64,000 nt of DNA from JAXDJH01 sp034663635 (GTDB lineage: Bacteria > Actinomycetota > CADDZG01 > WHSQ01), in NCBI GenBank assembly GCA_034663635.1, contig JAXDJH010000023.1, positions 1 through 64,000 on the forward strand. The letters run 5' to 3'. Positions 49,327 to 58,873 of the stretch are shown here, one piece after another; positions within the stretch are counted from its first letter, which is position 1, and every line of letters starts with the position of its first letter. The notes beneath the pieces are model-generated. The model was not told the DNA's origin. It worked only from the letters and a program-made list of their open reading frames with translations, and ran no database searches. The position numbers were made by a program, and so were the translations under genes.

Positions 49327-50892
49327 TTAGGGGGCTACGAAGGTCGCTTTCGCTGCCTCGAAGTCGTCCAGGGACTCGTCCCAGACCTCCTCGTGGGCCA
49401 CCCAGTTCAAGGCGTAGCCCCAGGCACCGTCCGGAGTCACGAAGCCGAGGTTGATCATGTGGAGGTCTGCGCCCTCGGTCCAGGTCGCCTCCCACTCGGC
49501 GGCGTTGTCCGAGCCGGCGAAGCTCCTCTCGTCGATGCGGATCTCCTGGTAGTTGTCGTGGGACGAGCCGAAGCTGGCCGAGGAGCTCTCCCACGCGGCC
49601 CCCGCATCGGGGCCCGGCGAGTCGGTCCAATCGACCCTCAGATAACGGTCGCCCTCGGGGGCCCTGAAGTCGACGGAATCGGCATCCACCGACCCCTCGA
49701 CCACCTCCCACCCTTCGGGGTAGGCGATCTGGAATCCATTCGAGCCCTCGTATGTGGTCCAGCCCGCGGCCGCCTCGACCGGAACCGCCCCGGCATCAGA
49801 GGGAGACGCCTCGTTGTCGGGAGCCGCTGCCGCGCCTCGCCGGTTCTTCTTGTTGCCTTTCTCATCCGAACCGAGGTTCGGAAGGATCAGGGCCGCGGCG
49901 AGCGCCAGCAAAGCCGCCAATCCCAACGCGACCAGCCAGACCCCCGAGCGCCGTCCGGTCGGGGAGCTCTCGGGGGCCGGGCGAGGCCGCGGTCGCGGTT
50001 CGGAAGTAGGAGCTGTGAAGGCTTGCGTGGGTTCATCCGGGGCGGCCACAATGGCGGTCCGCGCGCCGGCGGTTCCGGCGACAACGCCCTCGAGCATCGA
50101 CCGGAGCTCAGCCTCGTCGGGTCGATCCTCGGGATCCTTCGCGAGGAGCGCTTCGAGAACGGGCCCAAGTGCGCCCGCGCGCTCCGGCGGCCGGTGGTTC
50201 TCATGTACGACCGCGGTGAGCGTCGGGATCGCCTGGCCCTTGTCGAACGGCGGCTCGCCCTCGACCGCGCAATAAAGGGTCGCGCCGAGGCTCCAGAGAT
50301 CGGACTGCGGTCCGGTCACATCCTTGCTCGCCTGCTCCGGCGCCATGTACGAAGGGGAGCCGAGGATCAGTCCCGTCGCAGTGATCTTGGGGTCGCCTTT
50401 GAGCGCGGCGATGCCGAAGTCGGCGAGCTTTGCGCGGCCCCCACCAAGCAGCATCACGTTTCCGGGCTTCACATCGCGATGGATGATCCCCTCGGAGTGA
50501 GCGGCGTTTAGCGCAGACAGAACCTCGAGCCCGATCGCCGCGGTGTCCTCGGGCGACAGCGGGCCTTTCTCCTTGAGAACCTCGTCGAGCGTCGGCGCGT
50601 CCACGAGCTCCATGACGATGTACGCGTGGCCGTCGTCTTTCACGACGTCGAACACGGTCACGACGCCACCATGGTTCAGACGCGCTGCCGTGCGCGCTTC
50701 GCGCATAACGCGCTCGGCGACAGCTTCCTTGTCGTCCTCGGAGAGCGCCTCGGGCAGCAGGATCTCTTTGACCGCGACGGGCCGCTTCAGAACCGTGTCC
50801 TCAGCCCGCCATACCGTGCCCATCCCGCCTCGCCCGAGCGTGTCGAGCAGCACGTAGCGGTCCGCGACCTTGCGGTCAGTCTTGCTGGGCAT
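49327..50892 (-). CDS. PknB-type transmembrane Ser/Thr protein kinase
   Basis: A 521-residue receptor kinase. The kinase domain (about 10-270) has the glycine loop GRGGMGTVW, VAVKEI, HRDVKPGNVM, LADFGIA and GSPSYMAPEQ. A membrane helix near 325-346 follows a Pro-rich linker. The extracellular part (about 375-521) is not a PASTA array but a single domain (GFQIAYPEGWEVVEG ...) like the PsbP/LpqN group. Ligand is unknown. It is transcribed toward the CAP gene but a hairpin and the riboswitch lie between. Confidence 0.92.
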   Translation of the reverse strand: MPSKTDRKVADRYVLLDTLGRGGMGTVWRAEDTVLKRPVAVKEILLPEALSEDDKEAVAERVMREARTAARLNHGGVVTVFDVVKDDGHAYIVMELVDAPTLDEVLKEKGPLSPEDTAAIGLEVLSALNAAHSEGIIHRDVKPGNVMLLGGGRAKLADFGIAALKGDPKITATGLILGSPSYMAPEQASKDVTGPQSDLWSLGATLYCAVEGEPPFDKGQAIPTLTAVVHENHRPPERAGALGPVLEALLAKDPEDRPDEAELRSMLEGVVAGTAGARTAIVAAPDEPTQAFTAPTSEPRPRPRPAPESSPTGRRSGVWLVALGLAALLALAAALILPNLGSDEKGNKKNRRGAAAAPDNEASPSDAGAVPVEAAAGWTTYEGSNGFQIAYPEGWEVVEGSVDADSVDFRAPEGDRYLRVDWTDSPGPDAGAAWESSSASFGSSHDNYQEIRIDERSFAGSDNAAEWEATWTEGADLHMINLGFVTPDGAWGYALNWVAHEEVWDESLDDFEAAKATFVAP

Positions 50893-50967
50893 GCCGAGGT
50901 GTTACCCACCGGGGACGGGTTGTACTCGCTCGTCTCGCTTGGCCCCGGGTCGCGGTTTGATTGCCGG

Positions 50968-52320
50968 ATGACGGAGCCTTTCGGCCTCGAGGCCCAGAGC
51001 CTCCTGGCCGCCTTCGATGCCGGGGACCTGACGCCCTCGGAGGCGGTCGATTCGGCCCTGACGAGGGCCGAATACCTCGGCCCCCGCTACAACGCGTTCA
51101 CCGAACTCCGGTCCGAGGCTGCGGGCGAGGCATCCGAGGTCGTGCGGACGGACGGACCCCTGGCCGGCCTGCCGGTCGGACTCAAGGACATGTTCGTGGA
51201 CTCCGGGCGAGCTCCGACGGTGGGCTCGAAGGTGCACGGCGACTGGATGACGGGGACCGCCGAGGTGGTGAAGCGGCTTCGAAGCGCGGGGGCCGTGATC
51301 GTCGGATACACGAACCTCCACGAGTGGGCACTCGGCACGACCTCGGTCACGACCGCGACGGGACCCATACGCAACCCATGGAATACGGACCTGGTCGCCG
51401 GCGGCTCGAGCGGCGGGTCGGCGGCTGCGGTGGCGGCGGGCATCGTTGGTATCGCGGTCGGCACCGACGCCGGCGGGTCGATCAGGGTTCCCGCCGCATG
51501 TTGCGGGATCGTCGGCCTGAAGCCGACCTGGGGACGCGTGCCGTTCGACGGCTTCGTCGAAGGAACCGACGGCCCACCTATCGACCACATAGGTCCGCTC
51601 GCGCGTTCCGTGGAGGATGCACGTCTGCTCTACGAGACTCTCGCCGACCAACAGGTTCGTGCCGCTGACCCATCACAGCTCCGCGTCGGCATCGAGAGCG
51701 GATTCTTCGCACGTGACATCCACCCGGACGTCGCCGCCCTTCTCGTGCAGGCGGCCGAGATGCTCCAGCCGCTCGTCGGATCGATGCGCGAGATCGAGGT
51801 CGCAGACGTCAACCTTGGAGTCCACGCGGTCGCGGCGTCGCTGCTACCTCATACGGCCAGGCTTCTCGCGACCGAGATAGTCGAGCGGCCCGAGGACTTC
51901 GAACCGGCGACGTTGAACGTCCTGAGACTCGGTCAAGCGCTGACCGGCCAGGACGAGCTCGAGGCACACAACATCAGAAGACGCGTTCTCGTTGGATGGG
52001 AGAACGCCTTCGCGGAAGTCGATGTCGTCTTGACGCCGACGCTGCCGGCGCCCCCGTGCACGATCGAAGAACGAACTGTCGAGTTGCCTGGGGGCAAATC
52101 TTCTGCGGACCTCGCCTACACCACGTTCAACTCACCCATGAATCTCGCCGGAGTCCCATGTCTGTCGATGCCGGTGGGGGAGTTCGCGAACGGCGTGACG
52201 TTCAACATCTCCCTGACCGCGCGGCAGGGCCGGGAGAACGTGTTGATCGCGCTAGGCAAGGCGATAGAGAACGCCCTCGATCGGAGATACGTGAACCGGA
52301 TCGCCGGCGGCGCCGTCTAG
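50968..52320 (+). CDS. Amidase-signature family hydrolase
   Basis: A 450-residue enzyme of the GatA/amidase-signature family. The Ser-cisSer-Lys triad is seen in VGLKDMFV, GGSSGGSAAAVAAG and GTDAGGSIRVPAACCGIVGLKPT. No gatB or gatC is near, so it is probably a stand-alone amidase rather than a tRNA amidotransferase subunit. The ATG at 50968 is used; the longer frame antisenses the kinase. It ends by overlapping the convergent diguanylate cyclase gene. Confidence 0.9.
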   Translation: MTEPFGLEAQSLLAAFDAGDLTPSEAVDSALTRAEYLGPRYNAFTELRSEAAGEASEVVRTDGPLAGLPVGLKDMFVDSGRAPTVGSKVHGDWMTGTAEVVKRLRSAGAVIVGYTNLHEWALGTTSVTTATGPIRNPWNTDLVAGGSSGGSAAAVAAGIVGIAVGTDAGGSIRVPAACCGIVGLKPTWGRVPFDGFVEGTDGPPIDHIGPLARSVEDARLLYETLADQQVRAADPSQLRVGIESGFFARDIHPDVAALLVQAAEMLQPLVGSMREIEVADVNLGVHAVAASLLPHTARLLATEIVERPEDFEPATLNVLRLGQALTGQDELEAHNIRRRVLVGWENAFAEVDVVLTPTLPAPPCTIEERTVELPGGKSSADLAYTTFNSPMNLAGVPCLSMPVGEFANGVTFNISLTARQGRENVLIALGKAIENALDRRYVNRIAGGAV

Positions 52321-53531
52321 ACCAGCGAGATGGTTTGCTGTCCGTCGAATGAAAAACCATCGCCACCGGAACGTTTCGCGACGTACATCGCCCTGTCGGC
52401 CGAGGCCAGCAACCCGGCGAGATCCGTCTCGAAAGGAGACTCAAAGAGGGCGATCCCAAGGCTCGACGTGATCCTCCGCGCGCCTTCGCCGAGCCCCGAT
52501 CGACGGATCGCAGTCACCAGCCCGTTCGCAAGATCCTCTGCCTCGGAGCGATCCATCCCGGGCAACAGGATCGCGAACTCGTCCCCTCCGATCCGGGCGC
52601 AGATGTCGGTCTGACGAGCGCGCGTCGTCAATATCTCGGCGACTCTGGCGAGCGCCTCGTCACCCGCGCTGTGCCCGAACGAGTCATTGATGTCTTTGAA
52701 GCGATCGATGTCGAACATGAAGAGAGCGGCCGACGGACCGTATCGACGGATGAACTCGAGCTGTCTCTTGGCTTCGGATTCGAAATGCCGGCGATTGAAG
52801 AGTCCGGTGAGTGGATCGGTCTGGGCTAGTTCCTTGAGCTGTTCCTCGAGTTTCCTTGTCTCCGTGACATCTCGCGCCGACGCGTAGATGAGCTTCTGAG
52901 CCAGATCGGTCGACGCGTTCCATCGCAGCCAGTGGTAGGACCCGTCCTTGCCCCGGTAGCGGTTCTCGAAGTCGACCTGCTCCTTGCCTTCGCTCAAAGC
53001 ATTCGCGATCGCCTGAGTCGCCTCTCTGTCGTCGCGGTGAACGAAGGCGATGTAAGGGGTCGTCGTGAGGTCGCGCTCACGGTAGCCGAGGGTCTGCTCG
53101 AAGGCCCGGTTCACGCGCACGAACATGCCTTCGAAGTTGGCGATGATGTTGAGATCGAGAGACTGATCGAACCATCGAGACGATTCCTCTTGAAGCTCCC
53201 GCCGAGCGGAGATCAACAAGCCCACGGTTACGCCGGAGGCAAGGAAAACGAAGAAGCGAGTAAAGAAGCCGAAAGGCGATAGATCCGGATGGCTGATGAG
53301 GTCCCAAGCGACCACGAGCGCCGAGGCGACCCCGGCCCCCGCAAGGCCACCCCTCAGGCCGAGCTCGACGGCGAGTAGCCCGATCGGTATGACCATGAGA
53401 AACGCAACCGGCTCGCTGGGGTCGTCCACCGCGAGCCGGATGGCGAAGATGACGGCGAATGTAACGATGCTGAGCGCGATCAAGAAGGCTCGCGTCACCT
53501 TCGGAATCCCCGATTTGCCCATAAAAGTCAT
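52317..53531 (-). CDS. Membrane PAS-GGDEF diguanylate cyclase
   Basis: A 404-residue protein. Four or five N-terminal helices (about 13-110) are followed by a PAS domain (about 120-235) and a GGDEF domain (about 240-400). Visible motifs are DPLTGLFNRRHF, FDIDRFKDINDSFGHSAGDEAL and RIGGDEFAI. Five residues before GGDEF stands RQTD, the RxxD inhibitory site. The enzyme should make c-di-GMP and be product-inhibited. It could feed the two riboswitches in the window. It lies 50 bases after glnD on the same strand. Confidence 0.93.
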   Translation of the reverse strand: MTFMGKSGIPKVTRAFLIALSIVTFAVIFAIRLAVDDPSEPVAFLMVIPIGLLAVELGLRGGLAGAGVASALVVAWDLISHPDLSPFGFFTRFFVFLASGVTVGLLISARRELQEESSRWFDQSLDLNIIANFEGMFVRVNRAFEQTLGYRERDLTTTPYIAFVHRDDREATQAIANALSEGKEQVDFENRYRGKDGSYHWLRWNASTDLAQKLIYASARDVTETRKLEEQLKELAQTDPLTGLFNRRHFESEAKRQLEFIRRYGPSAALFMFDIDRFKDINDSFGHSAGDEALARVAEILTTRARQTDICARIGGDEFAILLPGMDRSEAEDLANGLVTAIRRSGLGEGARRITSSLGIALFESPFETDLAGLLASADRAMYVAKRSGGDGFSFDGQQTISLV

Positions 53532-53581
53532 TCTCGTCCGAATTGATGGCTGCCGCCAGTGGACAAGTCGCCAGAAGTAAG

Positions 53582-56023
53582 TCAGTTAGTACCGAAAAGC
53601 CTCTCGAGCCGGTGTCTGATGGCTCGTTCGACCTCGGCCGCCTGGTCGGCCTCGAGCTTGGTGCCCCACGATGTGCGCACGTAGAAGACGTCGACGACTC
53701 GCACGCCGAGGGTGTCGATCTTGGCGACGTGGATGTCGAGGTCGAGATCGGTGAGGGCGGCCGTGATGGCGAACAGAAGACCCATCGCATCCGATGCCCG
53801 GACCTCGATCACCGTTGAGTGCTCCGACTCCTCTTGCAGGATGCGGACGTCGACCGCGATCGAGGATTTGGGTCTGTAGTCGGCGGCCTTCTTCTCGAGA
53901 CGCGCCTCGATGGCGAGCCTGCCGGAGTAAGCGGCTTTGAGATCGACGATGAACTTGTCCCACGACCCGCCCTCGGGAGCGCGCACGATGAATCGTTCGA
54001 GCGCGAAGCCGGTGGTTGTGGAGAAGGCTTGTGCGCGTAGGACCGAGATCCGGTGGAGCGAAAACACTCCGGCGGTCCGCGCCAATGCGCCTGGTCTGTC
54101 CACCACGCAGATCGTGATGCTCGATTCGAGCCCATCGCCGCCCTCTTCGATCCGATAGCGAACCTCGCCGGGCTTTGGCGGTTGCAAGAGCAACCGGAGC
54201 TCGTCGACCGTGTCGGGAACGGACGTGGAACCGAGATAGGACGGCGGCAGCGTCGTCAGCAAGTCGAGAGCACGGCCAGCAAGGCTCGGCTCGTATGCCT
54301 CGACCTCTTCGGCGCGCGCTCGAGCGTCGCTGCGCGCGGGCAGCTCTCCGGTCTCCAGCGCGATCAACGCCTTGCGATAGAGATCGCGGACCAAGACCGC
54401 CTTCCATTCACTCCACGCTTCAGGACCGGTCGCTCGCCCATCTGCCGCGGAGAGTACGTATAGAAGCCTGAGCCGTTGTCCCGTCGCGACCTTCTCGGCA
54501 ACGTCGGAGATCACCGCTCCGTCGTCGAGGTCACGCCGCGTTGCCGTGTCCGAGAGCAACAGATGGTGCCGCACCAGCGTTGCAATGTCTTCGATCTGGT
54601 CGTGTGCCAGGCCCATACGCGACGAGATCGCGCGGACAAGGCGTTCGCCGGCGATCGAGTGATCCTCGCCACTTCCTTTCCCGATGTCGTGGAACAACGT
54701 GGCGATCCGCAGCGTCGCCAGGTCGCCGGCCTCGCTTGCCGCGATAGCCGCAGTGTTGTCAGCCGCCAGGACCTGTGCGATCAACGCAACTGCTCCGAAA
54801 AGATGTCCGTCGACCGTGAAGCGGTGGTAGGGGTCGTGTTGAGCGAGACCACGAACGCGCAGCCACTCAGGCATCAACGCTTTCCACGCGCCGACGTGGT
54901 CTGCGAGCTCGAGAGCGTCCGCGACATGCGGCCCTCCGAGTAGGCCGAGGAACGATTCCCGCATCGCGTCGCTCCACGGACCGGGCTCGGTCTCCGCGAA
55001 CGTTTCTCGCAGCCAACTGATCGCTCGGGGATCGAGCTCGCGGCCGGATGCGGCTTTGGCCTCGAGCAGTGCGACCGCCCGGTCCGATTCGTCGAGCCCT
55101 TGCGTCGGTACCGTTGTCAGCAGCCCGTCCACAATCTGGACGCCTCCGCCGAGGAGCTTCGTCGATCCGGATCGACGGGGACCTCCGAGAACCGACTGCG
55201 CGAGGCGCGCCTCCATCGCCGACCCGGAATGCTCGACCGTGCGGGCCGCGGTGTGCACTTCGGCCATCAGCTGGTCGGCGGCGGAATCGCCCTCCAAGCC
55301 CATCCGCCTCGCGACCGCGGGTTGAAGATCGATGTGGATCGTGTCCTTGTGGCTCTTCACTTCCGCATGAAGTGCCTCGCGAACCGCGAGGAACGTTTCG
55401 CGCGCGACCACCAAGTCGGCGGGCAGCGGCTCACGGGTGGTGACCGCCGAGAGCCACTCGAGGCGGTGGATGTCGCGCAGACCCCCGATGTCCTCTTTCA
55501 GGTCGGGTGCCAGCACCCATCCAGCGCGATCGACCCGCCGGTGCCGTTCCCGCGTCGAGTCGACGATCCGCCGCACCAGACCGCGAGCGTCCTTGCGGAT
55601 CCACCGATCGAGTCGATCGAGGAATTCATCGAAGAGGTGCTCATCGCCCGCGATCAAGCGTGCGCTCAGCAACGATGTCGCTGCGTCGAGGTCTATGGCC
55701 CCGCGTTCGATCGTCTCCTTAGGGGTGCGTACCGAGTGGCCGACCTGGAAGCCCGCATCCCAAAGTGGATACAGAAGGCCGCGGAGCGTGGCCTTGCTCA
55801 CATCCGAGCGCGGACCGACGAGAAACAAAAGGTCGATGTCGGAGTGAGGAGACAGCTCACCCCGGCCGTATCCACCCACGGCGACTGCTGCAAGCGGAGG
55901 CGTAGGTCCAAGGGCTTCTTCGGTTAGGCGCGCGAGCGCGCCGTCGACGTCGACGGCGCGCTCCCTGGCAGCTCGTGCTCCATCCTGAAGGCGCACCTGC
56001 TTCGGCGCCCTCAGCTTGGTCAA
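53582..56023 (-). CDS. glnD: PII uridylyltransferase/uridylyl-removing enzyme
   Basis: An 813-residue bifunctional sensor of glutamine. The nucleotidyltransferase motif is GGYGRGELSPHSDIDLLFL, the HD domain is seen in HRFTVDGHLF and LFHDIGKG, and two ACT domains lie at the C-terminus (ITICVVDRPGALARTAGVF; STVIEVRASDAMGLLFAITA). It modifies the PII protein encoded just upstream (five bases between). A normal length for the family. Confidence 0.95.
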   Translation of the reverse strand: MTKLRAPKQVRLQDGARAARERAVDVDGALARLTEEALGPTPPLAAVAVGGYGRGELSPHSDIDLLFLVGPRSDVSKATLRGLLYPLWDAGFQVGHSVRTPKETIERGAIDLDAATSLLSARLIAGDEHLFDEFLDRLDRWIRKDARGLVRRIVDSTRERHRRVDRAGWVLAPDLKEDIGGLRDIHRLEWLSAVTTREPLPADLVVARETFLAVREALHAEVKSHKDTIHIDLQPAVARRMGLEGDSAADQLMAEVHTAARTVEHSGSAMEARLAQSVLGGPRRSGSTKLLGGGVQIVDGLLTTVPTQGLDESDRAVALLEAKAASGRELDPRAISWLRETFAETEPGPWSDAMRESFLGLLGGPHVADALELADHVGAWKALMPEWLRVRGLAQHDPYHRFTVDGHLFGAVALIAQVLAADNTAAIAASEAGDLATLRIATLFHDIGKGSGEDHSIAGERLVRAISSRMGLAHDQIEDIATLVRHHLLLSDTATRRDLDDGAVISDVAEKVATGQRLRLLYVLSAADGRATGPEAWSEWKAVLVRDLYRKALIALETGELPARSDARARAEEVEAYEPSLAGRALDLLTTLPPSYLGSTSVPDTVDELRLLLQPPKPGEVRYRIEEGGDGLESSITICVVDRPGALARTAGVFSLHRISVLRAQAFSTTTGFALERFIVRAPEGGSWDKFIVDLKAAYSGRLAIEARLEKKAADYRPKSSIAVDVRILQEESEHSTVIEVRASDAMGLLFAITAALTDLDLDIHVAKIDTLGVRVVDVFYVRTSWGTKLEADQAAEVERAIRHRLERLFGTN

Positions 56024-56028
56024 CTCGG

Positions 56029-56367
56029 TCAGATCGCGTCCCCGCCTTTCTCACCGGTGCGGATGCGAATGACTTGCTCGGCCGGGACTACCCAAACCTT
56101 CCCGTCGCCGATCGAATCGGTCTTTGCCGACGTCACGATCGCCTTGACCACTTCGTCGACCTGATCGTCGTCGCACGCGATCTCGATCCGTGTCTTCGGA
56201 ACGAAGTCCACCTGATACTCCGCCCCACGGTAGATCTCCGTGTGGCCCTTCTGCCGGCCGAACCCGCGAGCATCCGTGACGGTCATTCCCTGAACGCCCG
56301 CAGACTCGAGCGCTTCCTTCACGTCATCGAGCTTGAAGGGCTTGATGATCGCAACGACTAACTTCAT
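56029..56367 (-). CDS. glnK: PII nitrogen regulatory protein
   Basis: A 112-residue signal protein. The T-loop carries the modified Tyr51 (RGAEYQVDF) and the C-terminus has the RTGEKGGDAI signature. It blocks the ammonium channel when nitrogen is plentiful. The start overlaps the end of amt by four bases, which suggests tight coupling. Confidence 0.96.
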   Translation of the reverse strand: MKLVVAIIKPFKLDDVKEALESAGVQGMTVTDARGFGRQKGHTEIYRGAEYQVDFVPKTRIEIACDDDQVDEVVKAIVTSAKTDSIGDGKVWVVPAEQVIRIRTGEKGGDAI

Positions 56368-57689
56368 GCGCCACCTCCCGCGGGTGCCGTGGCGGTTGAG
56401 GTCGCATGCGCGTGACTATGCGCCGGTGCTTCTGCCCTGTGCGTGAACGAACCTCCCGAGTCGGACAGCGAATAACCAACCTCCGAGTGCTGCGAGAGAT
56501 CCAGTCCTGTGATCTCGTCTTCCTCGGTGACGCGGAGTCCGATCGTCGCGTCGACGACCTTCGCGATGACCATAGTCACGATGAACGAGAACGCGAGCGT
56601 TGCGATAACCGCAACCAATTGCTTCCCGAGAAGCCCGAAGCCTCCTCCGGCGATCAAACCGTCGGCTCCGAACTCGTTGACGCCGACCGTTGCAAAGACG
56701 CCGAGCAGAAGCGATCCTGCGATGCCGCCAACGAGGTGAACGCCGACCACGTCGAGAGAGTCGTCGTAGCCGAACCGGAACTTCAGGCTGACGGCCCACG
56801 AACAGATGGCGCCGGCGATGAGGCCGATGGCGATCGCGCCCATCGGGCCTACGTAGCCCGCGGGTGGAGTGATCGCGACCAGACCGGCGACCGCGCCCGA
56901 CACGACTCCCAATGTTGTCGCCTTCCGTTCCTTGCGCGCCTCGTTGAGAGCCCAACCGCATGCTCCTGCAGCGGCGCCGAGGTTCGTTGCCAGGAACGCG
57001 CTCGCCGCGAGTCCGTTGGCTCCGAGAGCGCTTCCGGCGTTGAAGCCGAACCATCCGAACCACAGGATCCCCGCTCCCAACATCGTCATCGTCAGGTTGT
57101 GAGGAACGAAGGCTTCCTTGCCGAAACCCTTGCGTTTTCCGACCACGATGATCGCGGCCAGCGCAGCGATACCCGCGTTGATGTGCACGACGGTTCCACC
57201 GGCGAAGTCGAGCGCTCCCATCTTGAAGAGCCAACCCTCCGGGTGCCAGACCCAGTGCGCGACGGGTGAGTAAACGAGCACGAGCCAGGCCGACATGAAC
57301 ACGACGTAGCCAGAGAACTTCATGCGCTCCGCGAACGCGCCGGTGATAAGCGCCGGCGTGATGATCGCGAACATCATCTGGAACGTGGCGAACGCGCTAT
57401 GTGGGATCGTCGCTCCGAGCCCAGCAGGATGTGCCGCCGCTCCGACGTTATGGAAACCGGCGAAGTCGAGGCCTCCGATGAGCCCACCGTGATCTGGCCC
57501 GAATGCCAGCGTGTACCCGATAAGAACCCACAGCACAGAGATCAGCCCCATCGCGAAAACGCTGTGCATGAGAGTGCCGAGGACGTTCTTCGCCCTCACC
57601 ATCCCTCCGTAGAACAGAGCCAGTCCGGGCGTCATGAACAGCACCAAGGCCGAAGACGCTAGAACCCATGCGGTATCGCCTGTATCCAA
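56364..57689 (-). CDS. amt: Ammonium transporter
   Basis: A 441-residue ammonium channel of the Amt/Mep/Rh family with eleven helices. The paired pore histidines are found in DFAGGTVVHINAGIAAL and DVVGVHLVGGIAGSLLLG. The C-terminal tail is His-rich (AEAPAHSHAHATS), unusual for Amt and perhaps metal-binding. It is the first gene of amt-glnK-glnD; the promoter lies in the 153-base gap before the divergent prepilin gene. Confidence 0.95.
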   Translation of the reverse strand: MDTGDTAWVLASSALVLFMTPGLALFYGGMVRAKNVLGTLMHSVFAMGLISVLWVLIGYTLAFGPDHGGLIGGLDFAGFHNVGAAAHPAGLGATIPHSAFATFQMMFAIITPALITGAFAERMKFSGYVVFMSAWLVLVYSPVAHWVWHPEGWLFKMGALDFAGGTVVHINAGIAALAAIIVVGKRKGFGKEAFVPHNLTMTMLGAGILWFGWFGFNAGSALGANGLAASAFLATNLGAAAGACGWALNEARKERKATTLGVVSGAVAGLVAITPPAGYVGPMGAIAIGLIAGAICSWAVSLKFRFGYDDSLDVVGVHLVGGIAGSLLLGVFATVGVNEFGADGLIAGGGFGLLGKQLVAVIATLAFSFIVTMVIAKVVDATIGLRVTEEDEITGLDLSQHSEVGYSLSDSGGSFTHRAEAPAHSHAHATSTATAPAGGGA

Positions 57690-57842
57690 CGGATCACCAC
57701 CTCCCGTGAATGGGGAAGACCCCTTTTCCGATCACGATTGGTTCTATGGAAGTGGTGTTTCCGGTGTGTTTCCTCTCCGTTTCCCTGCCGTAACGATTCA
57801 TCCACAGGGCATGACAAGGTGGCTATATTGGGCGCCGTGATC

Positions 57843-58268
57843 ATGCGGTGGGGACGCCTAAGAAGAGGGCAAAGGGGGTTCACCCTCCTCGAGCTTCTCG
57901 TCGTCCTCCTGATCATCGCCATCCTGGCGGCGCTAGCCATCCCTCTTTTCATCAAGCAGCGGGACAAGGCCGAGATCGCCCAGGTCCAGTCGGTGCTGGC
58001 TAACGCCAAGCTGATCGCAGAGTCGTATTACGTCGAGAACGAGGAGAGCTATGTAGGGCTCGACTGCAATCCCTGCACCCTCTCGGACGCCATCTACGAC
58101 GAAGGCCTGCGGGCCACTCCCGAGGTTGAGCTGTTGATCACAGCGACTGCGCAGACCTATTGCATCGTGTCGATCCATCTCCTGCTTCCGGCGGGTCCCT
58201 GGAAGGTTGCTTCGGTTGGTGAGCGCTCGAAGGCCCCATCGTCCAACGACCCGCCCTGCCCGACCTGA
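57843..58268 (+). CDS. Type IV prepilin-like protein
   Basis: A 141-residue pilin or pseudopilin. The class III leader (MRWGRLRRGQRG) is cut before FTLLELLVVLLIIAILAALAIPLF, with the Glu at +5. Two Cys pairs follow (DCNPC near the middle and a late YC ... PC). No prepilin peptidase or assembly ATPase is nearby. An ATG at 57843 or a GTG two codons earlier may be used; no ribosome site is visible, and a TATATT box 8-14 bases upstream suggests a leaderless message. Confidence 0.85.
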   Translation: MRWGRLRRGQRGFTLLELLVVLLIIAILAALAIPLFIKQRDKAEIAQVQSVLANAKLIAESYYVENEESYVGLDCNPCTLSDAIYDEGLRATPEVELLITATAQTYCIVSIHLLLPAGPWKVASVGERSKAPSSNDPPCPT

Positions 58269-58873
58269 TGGAACCCGACGACCCGAAGGAATCTCCTAAG
58301 CCGCCAGAGCCAACCAAGTCGGTGACGAAGGGTCCTGCCGCGCCTGAGATCGAAGCGGGCGCGATCTACATCAGGTGGCGAGATCGCCTCTGGCAAGAGC
58401 AGCCCGACGGTTCTTACCTCGTTTGGGACGAGGAGGCCCGTCAATGGCTCGAGTCGGATTCACAGCCTCCTCGGGCCGGCAAGACGGTCTCTACCCGGGA
58501 ATGCCCGCAATGCGGCAGACGCGTCAGGACATCGCTGAAGACATGCCCCTATTGCGAGTTCGTCTTCGTCGAAGAAGCCAAGCCCGAGATCGCGAAGAGG
58601 GTCGCCAAACCCCAGAAAGTCAGGAAGTCTTCGAGGCGACGGCAGGCCTCGCCCATCGCCGGACTCATCGTCGTCGTGCTCCTCGGCGGGCTGGTGTTCG
58701 GGACTTTCAAGTACAAGCAGGCGCGCGATTGCACCAACTGGAAGGTGGGCGTAAAGACCTATACCGACACATCGATAGCCATGGGCGGGGTCCCGCCGGG
58801 CGTGACAGAACAAGAGTTTCGCGAGTTGAATGAAGCTCGTTTCTCAGACACGAAACCGGGAGGATGTGGATGA
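58268..58873 (+). CDS. Zinc-ribbon membrane protein of the prepilin operon
   Basis: A 201-residue protein. A region with tryptophans (YIRWRDRLWQEQPDGSYLVWDEEARQWLE) near 30-65 looks like a WW-type or ligand-binding fold. A zinc ribbon follows (CPQCG ... CPYC, about 80-98), then a basic linker and one membrane helix near 137-155. A short external tail holds two cysteines. It overlaps the prepilin stop by one base. Probably links an internal signal to the surface pilin; no family recognised. Confidence 0.75.
   Translation: MEPDDPKESPKPPEPTKSVTKGPAAPEIEAGAIYIRWRDRLWQEQPDGSYLVWDEEARQWLESDSQPPRAGKTVSTRECPQCGRRVRTSLKTCPYCEFVFVEEAKPEIAKRVAKPQKVRKSSRRRQASPIAGLIVVVLLGGLVFGTFKYKQARDCTNWKVGVKTYTDTSIAMGGVPPGVTEQEFRELNEARFSDTKPGGCG

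Noticed and set aside
50968..52320. GatA subunit of the tRNA-dependent amidotransferase
   Set aside because: No gatB or gatC neighbours and the length and C-terminal part fit general amidases better; specificity cannot be settled from sequence alone.
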